This document shows, piece after piece, positions 24,333 to 36,278 of a DNA stretch of 64,000 bases. The stretch's first letter is position 1; the number at the start of each line of letters is the position of its first letter. Both the position numbers and the translations under genes were made by a program. The DNA is taken from the NCBI GenBank assembly GCA_008711295.1, contig VUYV01000148.1, positions 1,686,399 through 1,750,398 on the forward strand, in the 5' to 3' direction. The notes under the pieces were generated by a model. It was not told the origin of the DNA. It saw only the letters and a program-made list of their open reading frames with translations, and made no database searches. The DNA comes from Anarhynchus alexandrinus. Its lineage: Eukaryota > Chordata > Aves > Charadriiformes > Charadriidae.

Positions 24333-27300
24333 CTGTGCGGAGAGAGGGGAGAGCGGCATCAGCGGGGACTCGGGTAACCCAACCCCCCCCTCTCCGCCCA
24401 CCCATCACTGCCGTGGGGACTATTCCGGGTGAAAAACGCCCTCAATTAACTCAGCTCATGAATTACCCACGGAAACAACTGCGGCTGTGATGAGTGGGCT
24501 CATCACCCACGGTAGTTTAAACGTGATGTATGGAGTACTCCCTGCCTCCTCGCCCTGCCTGCAACAGGCAGGCGGTCGCGCTCCCAGCCCCGACCGGGCA
24601 GGAGAAACTTTCTCAGGGGGAATTCGCGCCGGCAGCGCAGGCAGCGAAGCCCCTTGCCTGCAGGTGGGCAGCGCAGTGGGTGGCGGGGGGGGGAAAGGCA
24701 GCTGTACGAACGTGTGAGAGCAAACCGAGGAGATGCGGACCCTTCTAGGTGTCCATCCCTCCTGTAACGCGGCTCTTAAATCGCCTGCGCTTACGTATCG
24801 GAGAGGAGAAGCTTTAGTAATTCCCAGTGAATCACCTAAAATTACCCGCGCGCGGCGCATCTGCGCAGCACAGCCAGCCCCCCCCAAAGGCGCAGACCCA
24901 TCCCCGCCCTCTCTTTTTACTACAGTTGTTAAGACACCACCAGCCACCCCGAAAACCAAGTGATTTACAGGAAAATATGTTGTCAGCAGTTGGTGGAAAA
25001 GGCTGAGCTGAAAACTCCGTTTGGAAGTGGGATGCTCAGACATATTTTTAAATGGATGTCCTGTGGCAAAGCATATTGCATCCTCTAATGCTACAGTATG
25101 TGCGTGTGACCGGGGCTTTCTCGCTGCAGAGAAGAAGCGGTGAGCAAGGCAGTAATCATCCCCTCCCTCTGCTCAGCTCTCAGAGTGCCGGTTTCGCCGC
25201 CCCGTTCCCGTCTCGCTCCCACTCCTCGCACCAGGCTTGCTTTCAGGCTATTCCTTCTACGCCAAGCGGCTTTTCAGACTCATTGCACCAGACTTGTCAT
25301 TTCTCATTCAGATTTTCCTCCTAGATTTGGCTTTTTCCTCTTACACGCAAAATTTGCTCATGTCTAATGAATTCTGCCTCTGGACTTTACAGGGGAAAGG
25401 AGTAAAATCGGAGCAGCGTACAGCTGCCGGTGCCATCCTGCCCACGAGTCCTCTCGCCTTGCACTCAGCTTGTAATAATCTGAAAAACGAGAGTGGAAGT
25501 GGAGTTCATCTCTAATTACTCCATGTCGTTATCACCAGCTAGTCCATGAGCCTGACCCCTTGGGCTTTTACAGTCCCTCTTTTCAGCGCCTACAGCTGGA
25601 TACAAGTGGGAGGCAAAAAAAAACCCCTCACTGTTTTCTTATTAATTGTGTTTGAAATATAACTCCGTGGTTACCGTTGCCTTTTGCCTGGTACGGAGAT
25701 CTATTACCATATAGTTAACAGCAGATGACCCATCCATCTGGACCCAGCCTTCCAACGCAAAGTTGTCACATTTTTAGATAAACTGGGTTATTCAGACTCT
25801 CCATAAATCACCAGTAAGAGGCAGTCATCTCTGACTGGGCTGTTAATAAAAAAAAAAATCATAGCATGGCTAGCCAAAGCGTTGGACCAAGCTTTGGCTG
25901 CGATGAGAAGTGGGGGGGACACACACACAACTTCTTCCAGACACTGCCCTTCAGAAATTAAGCATCGGCTACCAGGAGGGATGTCTCATTCCTGCGCCGC
26001 TGCCAAAAAGGGGCTGTAAGTCGGGAACGTTTAATTCGCGACAACTCCTACGGCTGTGTAGGAAAAGGAACGTTCTCCAAGTCACCGCCGTGCCATTTTG
26101 GCTTTGCTGTCGTGCCTTTGCGATGGGAGAGGGGCTGTGCTGGTGGGAGCGTCGTGCCGGCGCTGACGACCGAGCGCTCCCTGCCAAGACGGGAGCCCTC
26201 GCTGCAACTCGGCGTGCGAGCGCAGCCTGGGAAACAGCGGTATCCTGAGGATATGGTCATGAGCCGCGTGCCAGAGAACGATGGTAAAGATAAAGCTACG
26301 TTTGCAGACGCATTCTGCTGGGTTTTTTACCCGCGGATGCGCTTCGCCAAGGCGGGACGGCTTCGCGTTCCCCGTCTTACCTCGGTGACACTGAAGTACA
26401 AAACCTTCTGTAGGTCTTATGTTTATTAGTAAAATCCTGCCAGGCACAAGCGCTGTGACGATCTCCCACATGCAGAGTCTGTTATTGCAAATACCAAATC
26501 ACAAGGGTCTGAATCAATAAACCATCTCCCAGCTATAAGCAGCAGGTTGGAAGATTACATATTGCTTCCAAACAACAGTTTTATGCGCTCTTCCGTGACA
26601 CGGCAGTTGCCAGGCTAACGGGATTACTGACGGGAGGTGGAGTCGGGCAGGGATCTCGGAGCAGACACGATTTCACGTATAGGGATGGTGATGACAGGCG
26701 GCTGTTAGCGACGCGCGGCGATGGACGAAGGCAGCCTGGGTCTCCCTGGAGCACGGCCAAGGTAGAGGCTCCCGCCGAAAGGGAGCGGCGGCGTTTAACG
26801 GCTCCCTGCCTGCGGGGATAACTCCGGGGGTAAAGGTCAGAGGGAACCAAGTCCATCTCTTTAACTAACAGGCGTTTGTGAGTTAATGGCTGGAGTTCTT
26901 CTGGAGAGGGAGGTGTGACTCCCGTGGTCGTGGATGGCAGTGGGGATAGTCTGGGGTGTGTCTGGTTCTCAGCTTCCCGAGAGTAAGATGGTCGGAAGAA
27001 AAGCCAGGGATGTGTTTCTACTTGTGTACTGCAACTCGGGGCTATGGAGAATGGGGAAACAGAAGGATGAATGCTTAGAAAAAATAAGAATTAGGTGGGC
27101 AGGACTCAGAAAGAAGAAACCTATGGACTCCCCAGTGGATGCACATGGTCTCATCAAGGATGCTTTCCCTCCAAGCCCATAAAACCTGCCAATTGCCTAG
27201 TGCCGTGAGAAGGTGCTCCTGGGATGCCCTGGGCTTGGTCACAGTTTAGATCCGGGAATGAGAGCCCCGAGAAACAAACAGGCGGTGGTCATGGAGCCAC

Positions 27301-27769
27301 GAAGCTCCCAAGGCCGGTAACACCAGCACTGCGATGGCCGGCAGCCGAGCCCCACCGGGACGAGACAGCCGGGAGCGCTTAGGTCTCGCTGGGCTTCCCA
27401 GGCTGGAAACCACCGTCCGGGAGCTTCCCGCAAGGTCCCAGCCCGGTTCCCTGAGAGCTAGACCCTGCCTGACTTGCTGAACTCGTCATTCCTAACGCAG
27501 CCCTTTTGACTTCGTCTTGTAAAAGGTTGCGAGGCAGATGGAGGGTCACCAGCAGGTGTGTCGGAGCTCACCGGGGAGGGAGAGCTTCAAAAGCCGCGCG
27601 GAAAAATCAGCAGCAACCTGCCGGTGAAGTGAATAAAAACAAAGCCCTGCTGACACGGATAAAACCAGCAAGGGGGTGTTTATCCCCTGGCTTTCTCCCG
27701 CTGACGCGCTGTGTCACCCCGGCTTCTGCTCGCCGTGTCCTTCTGCCGCCTCCCACTTTTGACTGAGGT

Positions 27770-28090
27770 TTCGGTGATTGGAATGAATTCATCCGACTGT
27801 CCAAACCATTTCCCATGCAGCATCTCTCTAATTGGGCATTAATTAGGCATCAGTTAATGAATGCTTGAAATAATTTATCTTTGGATGCGTCCAGTTTGCA
27901 GTCTTACTTTTAACAGCATTAGACTCATTATTAGATTAACATCATTATAAATGTTCTCCATTACCTGCTTGTTTCCATTGTCTTAGCCTTATTACTGAGA
28001 GTGAAAATCACTCCTCCCGCATGCATTATTGATGAGTAAGGACTTTCTATATGTAGCACGGGATTAATTGTTATACAGCGTAATGCATTT
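27770..28090. other. AT-rich island, candidate conserved noncoding element in RTN4RL1 intron 1
   Basis: Dense homeodomain-type cores (CTAATTGGGCATTAATTAGG, GTTAATGAATGC, ATTATTAGATTAAC) lie in a 320-base stretch that stands out from GC-richer flanks, without coding frames or repeat signatures. Confidence 0.4.
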
Positions 28091-28769
28091 AGCGTGAAGC
28101 CTCAATTTGTGCAAGAGCTGAAAGCGGCCAGAAGAATGCAGACGCCCGGAGCCAGCGCGCTCGGCCAGACACAGCACATCTCTCTCCAGCCCAGACCAGG
28201 TTCCTCCCGGGCCGGTGCCAGCACAGGAAGAAATTAAAAAAAAAAAAACCAACGAGCAAATAATAAAAAAAAAAAAAGCTGGTTTGATACCCAGGATCAG
28301 GGGAGGAAGGTTTGAAGGGTCGGAGCGCTCCTCTGCCACCACGGCAGGGACGCTGGCCTTGGCTCCGCTCTGCGGGCAGCCTGTCCCCACGGCACTGTGC
28401 GAGCCAGAGAGCGGGGTTGTACCTGCGCCGGCAGTTTTCTTGCATTTTAAGGCTTTTAACGCTTTACTGTACCTCGGAGCAAGGCAAAGCCTTGGTTTAT
28501 TTAGGAAGACGTAATGCCACTTATTTTCATTAGGAGTCTCAGGCTCAAGGGGAAGAAATCACTTAGGACGAGAGGAGATGCTTTGGCCCCGGGGGGGGAC
28601 GCACCCGCACAGCCCCCCAAAAAGCAGCCCCGCCACGAGCCCTCGCCGCCCCCTGCCCGTTCCCTCTTCGCGAGCTGCTTTTCTCAGATGGACGCTTTCA
28701 CCTCTCCACCCGGAACACTTATATGGGTCACGGCCCGTCTAATTCTCCGGCAGGATCTGGTTTCGAGGA

Positions 28770-29015
28770 TGGAGCAGGTTGCTCCTCTTTCAAATCTCTC
28801 CTAAATCGCCATCTGCTTTGGGAGACCCATCTTAGCTCATGTCTACATGCAACTTGACTGCCTGCTTACTGTGTCCATTACCGGTGCTGCTCAAGCTGTT
28901 AGATTTATAAGCTCTTTAGAGCAAAGCCCTCGTCTTCTGGTTGCTGATTTATGTATCTTTACTGCCATAAAACACTATGTATAGCTACTACATAATATAA
29001 ATAATAATACTTAAC
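28770..29015 (+). mobile_element. Ancient L2/MIR-like interspersed repeat, 3' part
   Basis: Sequence near 28787-28805 (TTTCAAATCTCTCCTAAATC) and GTTAGATTTATAAGCTCTTT, ending in an ATATAAATAATAATAC tail, resembles the common amniote repeat whose 3' part reads TTAGATTGTAAGCTCTTTGG, seen widely in reptile and bird genomes. Divergence is high, so the family assignment is tentative. Confidence 0.6.
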
Positions 29016-30813
29016 CAGAGCGAGCTACAAGTGGGGACAAAGCATCTGGCTTCTGCTCGCAGCCGGGATTATCAAAAAGGCATAAGCTTACTCATCACTC
29101 ACCCTCTTCTGAGGCCAAATTCACACCTGGTGTAACACCACCGCGGCGCTGTCAACGAGCTCCAGAGAGAGATTTTCCTGCCCCGTTCACACCCTGGATC
29201 TATCAAAGGATGCTTTCTAAATCCACCCCGAGTGAACTGGGGCACAAAGACACGGCCACGGCCCCTGGGGGAAAATATACTTTGAAACTTGGGAACTAAC
29301 TCCGAATGGGATGTTCGCACCGCCATAGAGAGAAACTGTTGTTTAGGGAGAAGAAGAAGCCTCAAATGTTCACAATTTCATCTGCCAAGTGAAGGACGAT
29401 GAAAGGCAAGGCCGGAGCAGCGACCGCAACTGGGCGGGAGCCAAGAGCGAAACTTCAGATCTGGGACGGTTCAACAAAGCGGTGTCAGACCTCTGCTTAG
29501 TAGCTGCGGGGGTTTTTTTCCTCTTTTTTTTTCTTTTCTTTCCTTTTTTTTTGCGACACAGAGGATAAAATAAACAAGCCCATCCCGCCTGTCACAAAGA
29601 CTAAGTTCCCCAGCGAGCAGCAGCTTGCTCTCAGCCTCTCCGCAAAGCCCTTTAGGTGCTGCCCCGCGGCCCTGCAGCGCTCGGCAGCAGGAGCATCCTC
29701 GCTGGGTTTGCTCCCCGCAGCATCGGCTGCAGCTCCCAGCGCCCGCACGGGGCTTTGCTTTCTGCACGAGCCGCCTTTCAGCCGGAGAGTGGCAACCACC
29801 CATCCACCTTCATAATTTTTTTTATTTTTTTTATTTTTTTTTGCGAACGGTGTCATAAATAACTGACAGATCCCAGCTGTTTGGAGTTATGGTTTCTGAT
29901 GGAGTGACAGCTGCTCCCAATCCCCCAGTCATCACCCCGGCAGTTCTGGAACATTTCAGCAACATAAAAATCATTGGAGATAATTTCGGTTTTGCATAAT
30001 TTGGTTAGGCAAGCTGTGATTTAATGGCAATTATGACCTCCGAGGCAGAAGATGAGCTTGGAGGCTACTGGCTTCACACGACTTTAGCTCAGGGTGCAGC
30101 ATCAGGGATGTTCCAGGGAGAAGGTACTACAAGAAAAAATCCTTCTCCAGCAGCTGGAAATTGCCTGCCTTCGCTGGCAAGTGCAAAGACGTTTCCCAGA
30201 GGAAGACACATACAAGGAAATTTGGAAGGAATATTGCTAAGGAAAGCTTTGGGAAGAGGCTGGTGCCAAAAGATGCATCAGGAGGTACCTTTTAAAGAAA
30301 ATCCAGGAAAAGGCTTTGGACCTGAGAGTGCCATAACCCCTACAAACCCTTCTGTGTCATCGGTATCTCGTGTGGTAACTGGTATAAACCACGTCTTGGT
30401 CACCCTGACCCCACTTTGGTAACTCCAACATTAAAAAGCAAATCTTCCTCGTGTGACCGGGAGGGGAGAGCTGGCCGGCACCGGGAACGGGCCATGCCCT
30501 TTGCAGGCAGCTGCCGGCTTTGCAGGCACTGCCCATCGCTCTCCCCTCTTATGGGGTTTCTCTTGCTCCGGGCTGCGTTGCCTTCTTTCCTGGTGCTCCT
30601 CAGCCATCCCGGAGCCTCCTGGTTTGCATTTCTCCAGCAGTGACCGACCAGAGCAAACCCTTGGTCAGCCAGGCTGCGCTGGATGGGCGGTTGAGGATGG
30701 AGAACCGTGCTCAGGAGCTCTGAGGACATCATGGTGCTTCAAGAGGAGCAAAACATTGCTTAACAGCAGAAGTGGCTTTTGTCTGGAGCTGAGAAGGTCC
30801 AATTTCCCTGCCT

Positions 30814-30835
30814 CCCCCCCCCCCCCCCCCCCCNC
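30814..30835 (+). repeat. Poly(C) homopolymer with one unresolved base
   Basis: About 20 consecutive C with an N at 30834. The length is probably not reliable in the assembly. Confidence 0.85.
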
Positions 30836-32287
30836 TCAGGGCAGAGACCTGGGGTCAGCAGCACCCCAAAAGCAAGTCCTTTAGGGTGCCACAAGTTCAT
30901 GTTACATTTGCTGACCCGGTATCTGGAGCTATTCACCTTCCTCCACCAAAGTCGAGGCCAAGGTCACCTGGAAGTTTCTGGATGGTGGTCATTAACTCCT
31001 ATTGCAGTTTGAAACCAGACCATAAATTTCATAGTGTAATAATGTAAAAATCAATAACTCTGTTTGAAACAATAGCTTTGTCTTCCATTTCAGCCGGCTC
31101 TGATATCTCCCCATGGACCGCGTCCCTCTGAATCACACAAATAGAGAGAGAGGAGCGATGGGTGGCGGGGCGGCTGCTCTCCTGCCAGGTGCCCAGCCCC
31201 TCCGTCGTTACAGATTCAATTAGTTAATTTATTCCTCTCTTGCAGTTAAACTCGATGATGATTTAAAAGGGAAAAAAAAAAAAAAAGGGAGCCTTTTATG
31301 CTCAGTCTCTTTGACATCCCGTCCGCTGCGCCGTCCCTGAGGCTTTCTGTGCGAGGGATGCCCAAGCCCCCGCTGCCCATCGCCACGGACAGCGCGGCCA
31401 AAATCCAAAACAATCCTGGAAAGATGCAGCACCAACTCACGCAAGCCAAAAAATAAAATAAAAATGAAGTCCATTCTTTTCCAGCTCTGGCTTTCCGGGC
31501 AAGGAAGGTCTGGCTTCCTTTGCTTGCTTATTTTCCGTTGTTTGCTGTAGCACTGACTCGAAATATACATCGAGATGCAGGATTGTCTTTCACATGTTGG
31601 TGGATGTGTGATCCTCAAAAACAAATTAGCACCGATTCACTTCTATATAGAGTGCAGCCATCAGGGAATCACTCCTGAATTCACAGCGAAGGAAAGTAAT
31701 AATGCTTCCAGCGCGCTAATCCTCTCCAAGAGCAGCCCCTGAACTCTCTCCCGGTGCTGGAGGCACCACTGGAAATTACAATTGTACTGAAAAAATAATA
31801 AATAAATACAGAAATTGGCAGGGGTTTTGCTGGTCCAGAGGATTTGTACCCTAATGTGGAATTCCCTGTTTAATTAGCACTCCTCTCTGTGTCTGCATCT
31901 CCTCCTCCCGCTGCTCGAGCTAAAGGAAAGGAGAAGAAAAAAAAAAGGAGGCCAACGGTGGAAATGGCTGTGGGATTGGAAACTCAGCTATAGAAACTTG
32001 TTTAATTTAAATGCTTGTTTCAGGACTAACACATGCAGAAACAGAGGGAGTGTGGAGTGTGTTTTCCCCCTGTAATCTGCTCTGCTTAACCCCAGTTTGC
32101 AGGACGCCTCCCGCTGCAGCGATGCCCTTGGAGTGCGGCTGCAGTCGGGTGCTGCCGGTCCTACGGCTGCAGGCACGGGGCGCAAACCCCGGACCTCGGT
32201 GCAGAGCCTAAAAGTAAGCATTTGGGAGAAGATTATCTAAACCTGAGGCTGGGATGCTGCTTGCATGGGGTTGGAGGCAGATCTATA

Positions 32288-32660
32288 GGATAGAATAGAG
32301 TAGAATAGCATAGAATAGCACAGCATAGAATAGGAACAGAACAGAATAGAATAGAATAGAATAGAATAGAATAGAATAGTTCAGTTGGAAGGGACCTACA
32401 ATGATCATCTGGTCCAACTGCCTGACCAATTCAGTGCTGACCAAAAGTTCAAGCATGTTATTAAGGGCATTGTCCACATGCCTCTTAAACACTGACAGGC
32501 CTGGGGCATCAACCACCTCTGTGGGAAGCCTGTTCCAGGGTTTGACCACCCTCTCGGTAAAGAAATGCTTCCTAATGTCCGGTCTAAACCTCCCCTGGCA
32601 CAGCTCTGAACCACTGCCACGTGTCCTATCCCTGGATACCAGGGGGAAATCTTTTCCTGA
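32288..32660 (-). mobile_element. CR1 LINE fragment with expanded pentanucleotide tail
   Basis: A (AATAG)n-like microsatellite at 32288-32379 leads directly into TCAGTTGGAAGGGACCTACAA and further CR1 3' sequence to about 32660, where similarity fades. The element points leftward and its 3' terminal repeats have expanded into the microsatellite. Pure copies run at 32344-32378, with degenerate copies further out. Confidence 0.87.
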
Positions 32661-35600
32661 CTCTCCTTTCCCTGATATCAGAGGGTTTATTGTGCCCCTG
32701 TGTCTCATCCCATCGCACATGATGGACCAGCATCTCAAAAGCCCATGGGACCTTCCAGGAGCAGAGGCACGCCAGAGGGAAACAGCACATCAGGTTTCAT
32801 AGATGGATGAGTCAAGTCCTTGGGTCCTGCTGCGGCCGGAGGTGTTGATGGACACCAGGATGCTCCTGCTCCTCTGGGAGAGGATGGCGTGGCCCAGGGG
32901 ACACCCTGAGCGCAGTGTGCATAGATATTGGAGGATTTGAGGCACAGCTCGGGGCTTGACCAGCTCCCGGCGCTGTCGTCCTGACCCCAGCCAGGCACCA
33001 GGCATCCTCTGCTGGTCCCCGGCACAGGACGGGGCTCCAGTGGGACACGCCAGCAGGCTGCAGCGAAGCCGGGACAGGAATTGGCAAAGGACAGAGACAT
33101 CTTGAGGTCCTTGAGAAGGGACTAATAATTCCAATTGCCCCCGAGGAGAGAGAAATACAGGAGGATGACTTCAGCTTAGTGGATTGTCTGAGGCTTCTCA
33201 GGGGATCATCAGATACTTCCACTCCCCTTTTTGTCCTGAGGTGACAAGTTTTCCTTCCCATTCACAGAAATGCAAAGTAGTTCATTCACAGTAGTAATAA
33301 GGACGGTGTCCTTTGTAAACCAGCCGCTGGGCCGGCTAGCGAACCCTCCGAGGTGCTTTACAGCAAAACAATTGCAGATGAAATGACAAAACCCACCCCA
33401 GATGAGCGCCAGCCGGATCGCTATCAAATGCTGAACAAGCTCGTGTGTAGCGAGAAAGCAGATTCACCAGCTCACTTCCCTGCCAGCGGCTGGCGAGGAC
33501 CTACCGAGAGTTTCTTTAGGATCAGAAATACAGCCAGAACAGAGCAAATGTGAGACGGAAGAGCAAAGTGACAGCTGCCCGGGCTCTCTGTGCACGCTCG
33601 GCTGCCCCACCATCCAGCCCACGTCTGCAGGAGATGCAACCAGAGGCTGCAGAAAACCAGGGATGCGCTGGACGGACCTTTACCTGGATGGTGCAGGGAG
33701 CGGATGGTGGCCCGAAACAGGGATGCGAATGGTCCTTCTGCGGTGTTTCTATGCTAGCAGGGCTAATGGGGAGAGCATTAGCTCTATAAACGTGTAATCC
33801 TGCTGAGGTGCCGACCCCAGCAGTGTCCTGTGCCACCGAGATCCACAAGCCAATTACGTACCGTGCCGCGGAGGCTCCCTTTCATCCCTTTTCAGCCTTT
33901 CTGCATTTCAGATTTACTGGATGTCCTTGTGGTTGGTGGAGAAGAGGGCAAATTGGAGCCTGTCATGTACCTTCTTCCCCATTCAGCGGCACATCATTCT
34001 GCCTGCAGCAGGGGGGAAGGAGACTGACGGGCAGGCATCAAAGACGCTGTCTCTGTCACATTTTCTTCCCCCCCTCTTCCAAAAAAAAAAAGCGATGGCG
34101 TCATTTGGAATCCAGCCCGCAGCCTCGGGTCTCTCTCCCGCACCCTAAATGGGCAGCAGCACCTTTCCCCAGGCCCTTGGTCTCTCTTGGGGTGAGTGTG
34201 TGATGCTACAAGCCCTCCAAGTGAACATCCCTGTGGGTCGGCAGCTGAGCGAGCATCACAAACGCCGGCAAAATCCCGTTCCCGGTGGAGACGTGTGCCG
34301 GCACGCTGGGTCATGAGCGCGGCTGCCTTTCAGAGACCTCTCCTGTGCTTTGCACTGAACTTTTTACCGGCTCGCGAAAAGCACAGCGATAAAAGCAGAG
34401 CAGTGTGAATAGCTGCGCTCTGCCGCTCCTCTGCCCATCATCCGGGGCCGACCCGCGCATCGCACAGGGGCCATTAGGAGGTTTAATGAGCCGGTGGGGA
34501 GATGCCGCGTGCCCAGTTAGATGTCGGGCATCGTTACGGTGCCGCACGGCTCTCAGGGTGCAGGGGGATGTGGGGGAGCTGAGGACCGGAGGGGGGTCAC
34601 CGCTCACTGAGCATCAACACTTTGCCAAGCCCCTGAAATCTGGGCGGCTGGAGTGGTGGGGAGCCGGGAATTAACGTGCGAGCGATGAACGTGGTCGGGA
34701 CACGGCACTTTGCTAATATCCTGTTTTGTCTAGCTCCAATGCCGGCATTTGATCCCAAAATATCCCCCCGCGCATCATCCCCCGGGAATGGACTTCATGG
34801 AGATGCTGCACATCCCCCAGCACAAAGCTTAATAAAAATAGCTTGTTAACAGGATGCGTTGCCATCACCGGTGGCTCGTGAGCTCGCTGCCGATCTCTGC
34901 GCCTCGAACGCAGCAAGGCCAAGTAATTACGGGATGGGGGCTGCAAGGTCTCGACAGTCTAATTTCTATTAATTATAGCCCACGTGCGATCCAGTCGCAG
35001 CGGAAAGGGGAGACGGGAAGATGGTAAGTGGTTGCAGGGGCCGGGAAGGGAATAGGAGATGCTGAAAGATGCTGAGAAGTGGTACCCGCTCTGCACCCAG
35101 GGCAGGCAGCGGGGCCGGGGAGGAGGATGTGGCCCCTGGCCCCAAACTGGGTGGATTATTTGGGTGGTTTGTAACTGGTGAGGAAGGATGATGATGTTTA
35201 TGATGAGTGGAGGGCCAGGAAAAGTATTCATGGACCGAAGAGGGTGTATGGGAATTGAGGTGATGCTCGCGGCAGCTGTGACCTGTGGCCACGGCGGAGG
35301 CTGGGCTGTCACCAGGCAGAGGGGCTGAAGGGGAGCGTAGGGGCAGGGAGGTGCTGCCTGAGCAGCCAAAGCCCCCCTAAATGTGGAGGGGGGCGAGGAG
35401 GAGACCATGCCAGCCCTGCAGTCCTGCCCCTCCACTGGCTCTGGCCATTTCCTACTGCTTCAGGAGCCAATTAAAAACTCAAAGCCAACCTCCCAGCTTT
35501 CCCCAGGACTGGCAGGGCTCCCGTTCGATGCACGGCAGAACCCTCACGCACTGGCGGCCACAGTGGGGGGATGTGGGGGGGGATCAGGCTCCTTCACCCT

Positions 35601-36240
35601 CCACTTTTTGGAGCCCTGCCCTGCTGCCGGCGGCTGCCAACACCCCTCGTGTGACTCCCATTGCTCCCCTATAAGCTAATCAGCGCCTGTTTCTTGGTAA
35701 GTCATTATAAATCCTGTTATGATCCCTTCTCCGCCAGGTAATAACGGTGAGCGCAAGACATGCGGGGACGTGGCGTTGGCGTAAAGCCACCCATGCCAGC
35801 ATTCGTGTCTGCGCTAGCAGTGGGATGGACAAGTCAGGCATTGGACCCCCGCCAGTCCATCCCCCAAGACTGTCCGAGGATGAGGCGGACAAGCCAGAAA
35901 CGTAAGGAAAAAACCCCACAGTTGCATCCGAAGAGGGATGTACCGCGGGCTGGCAGGCATGCACCTCCGCACCAGTGGTACCCGAGCCTTTCTGGGAGCA
36001 GATGTTCCTGCTGGGGATGCATGGGCTGGAGCCCACTGCCCAGAATTCCCGTTAGGAATACTGTTGCAGAGAAATACCGTGAGATGCAGAGAAGCGGGGT
36101 ACGGCAGAGCAGTGAGAGCGTCTGACCCGGCTGTGCTGGGGAAGGAGCTGAGGAAGGGCTGGGGGATGCACTGGGGGCATCGTCTGGCTGCGGGGACAGT
36201 GACACCCATTTTTTGGAGCTGCTGAGTCGGCAGAAGTTGA

Positions 36241-36278
36241 GGGATGCAGGATGGCCACGGGGATGCAGGATGGCCACA
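36241..36278 (+). repeat. Two-copy 19-nt tandem duplication
   Basis: GGGATGCAGGATGGCCAC plus one variable base is repeated head to tail, with a single difference at the last base. Confidence 0.9.

Noticed and set aside
24333..24408. In-frame upstream extension of RTN4RL1 to an ATG at 24403-24405
   Set aside because: A good acceptor at 24333-24334 sits exactly where the human split codon lies, and the extension would put a polar stretch ahead of the signal peptide.
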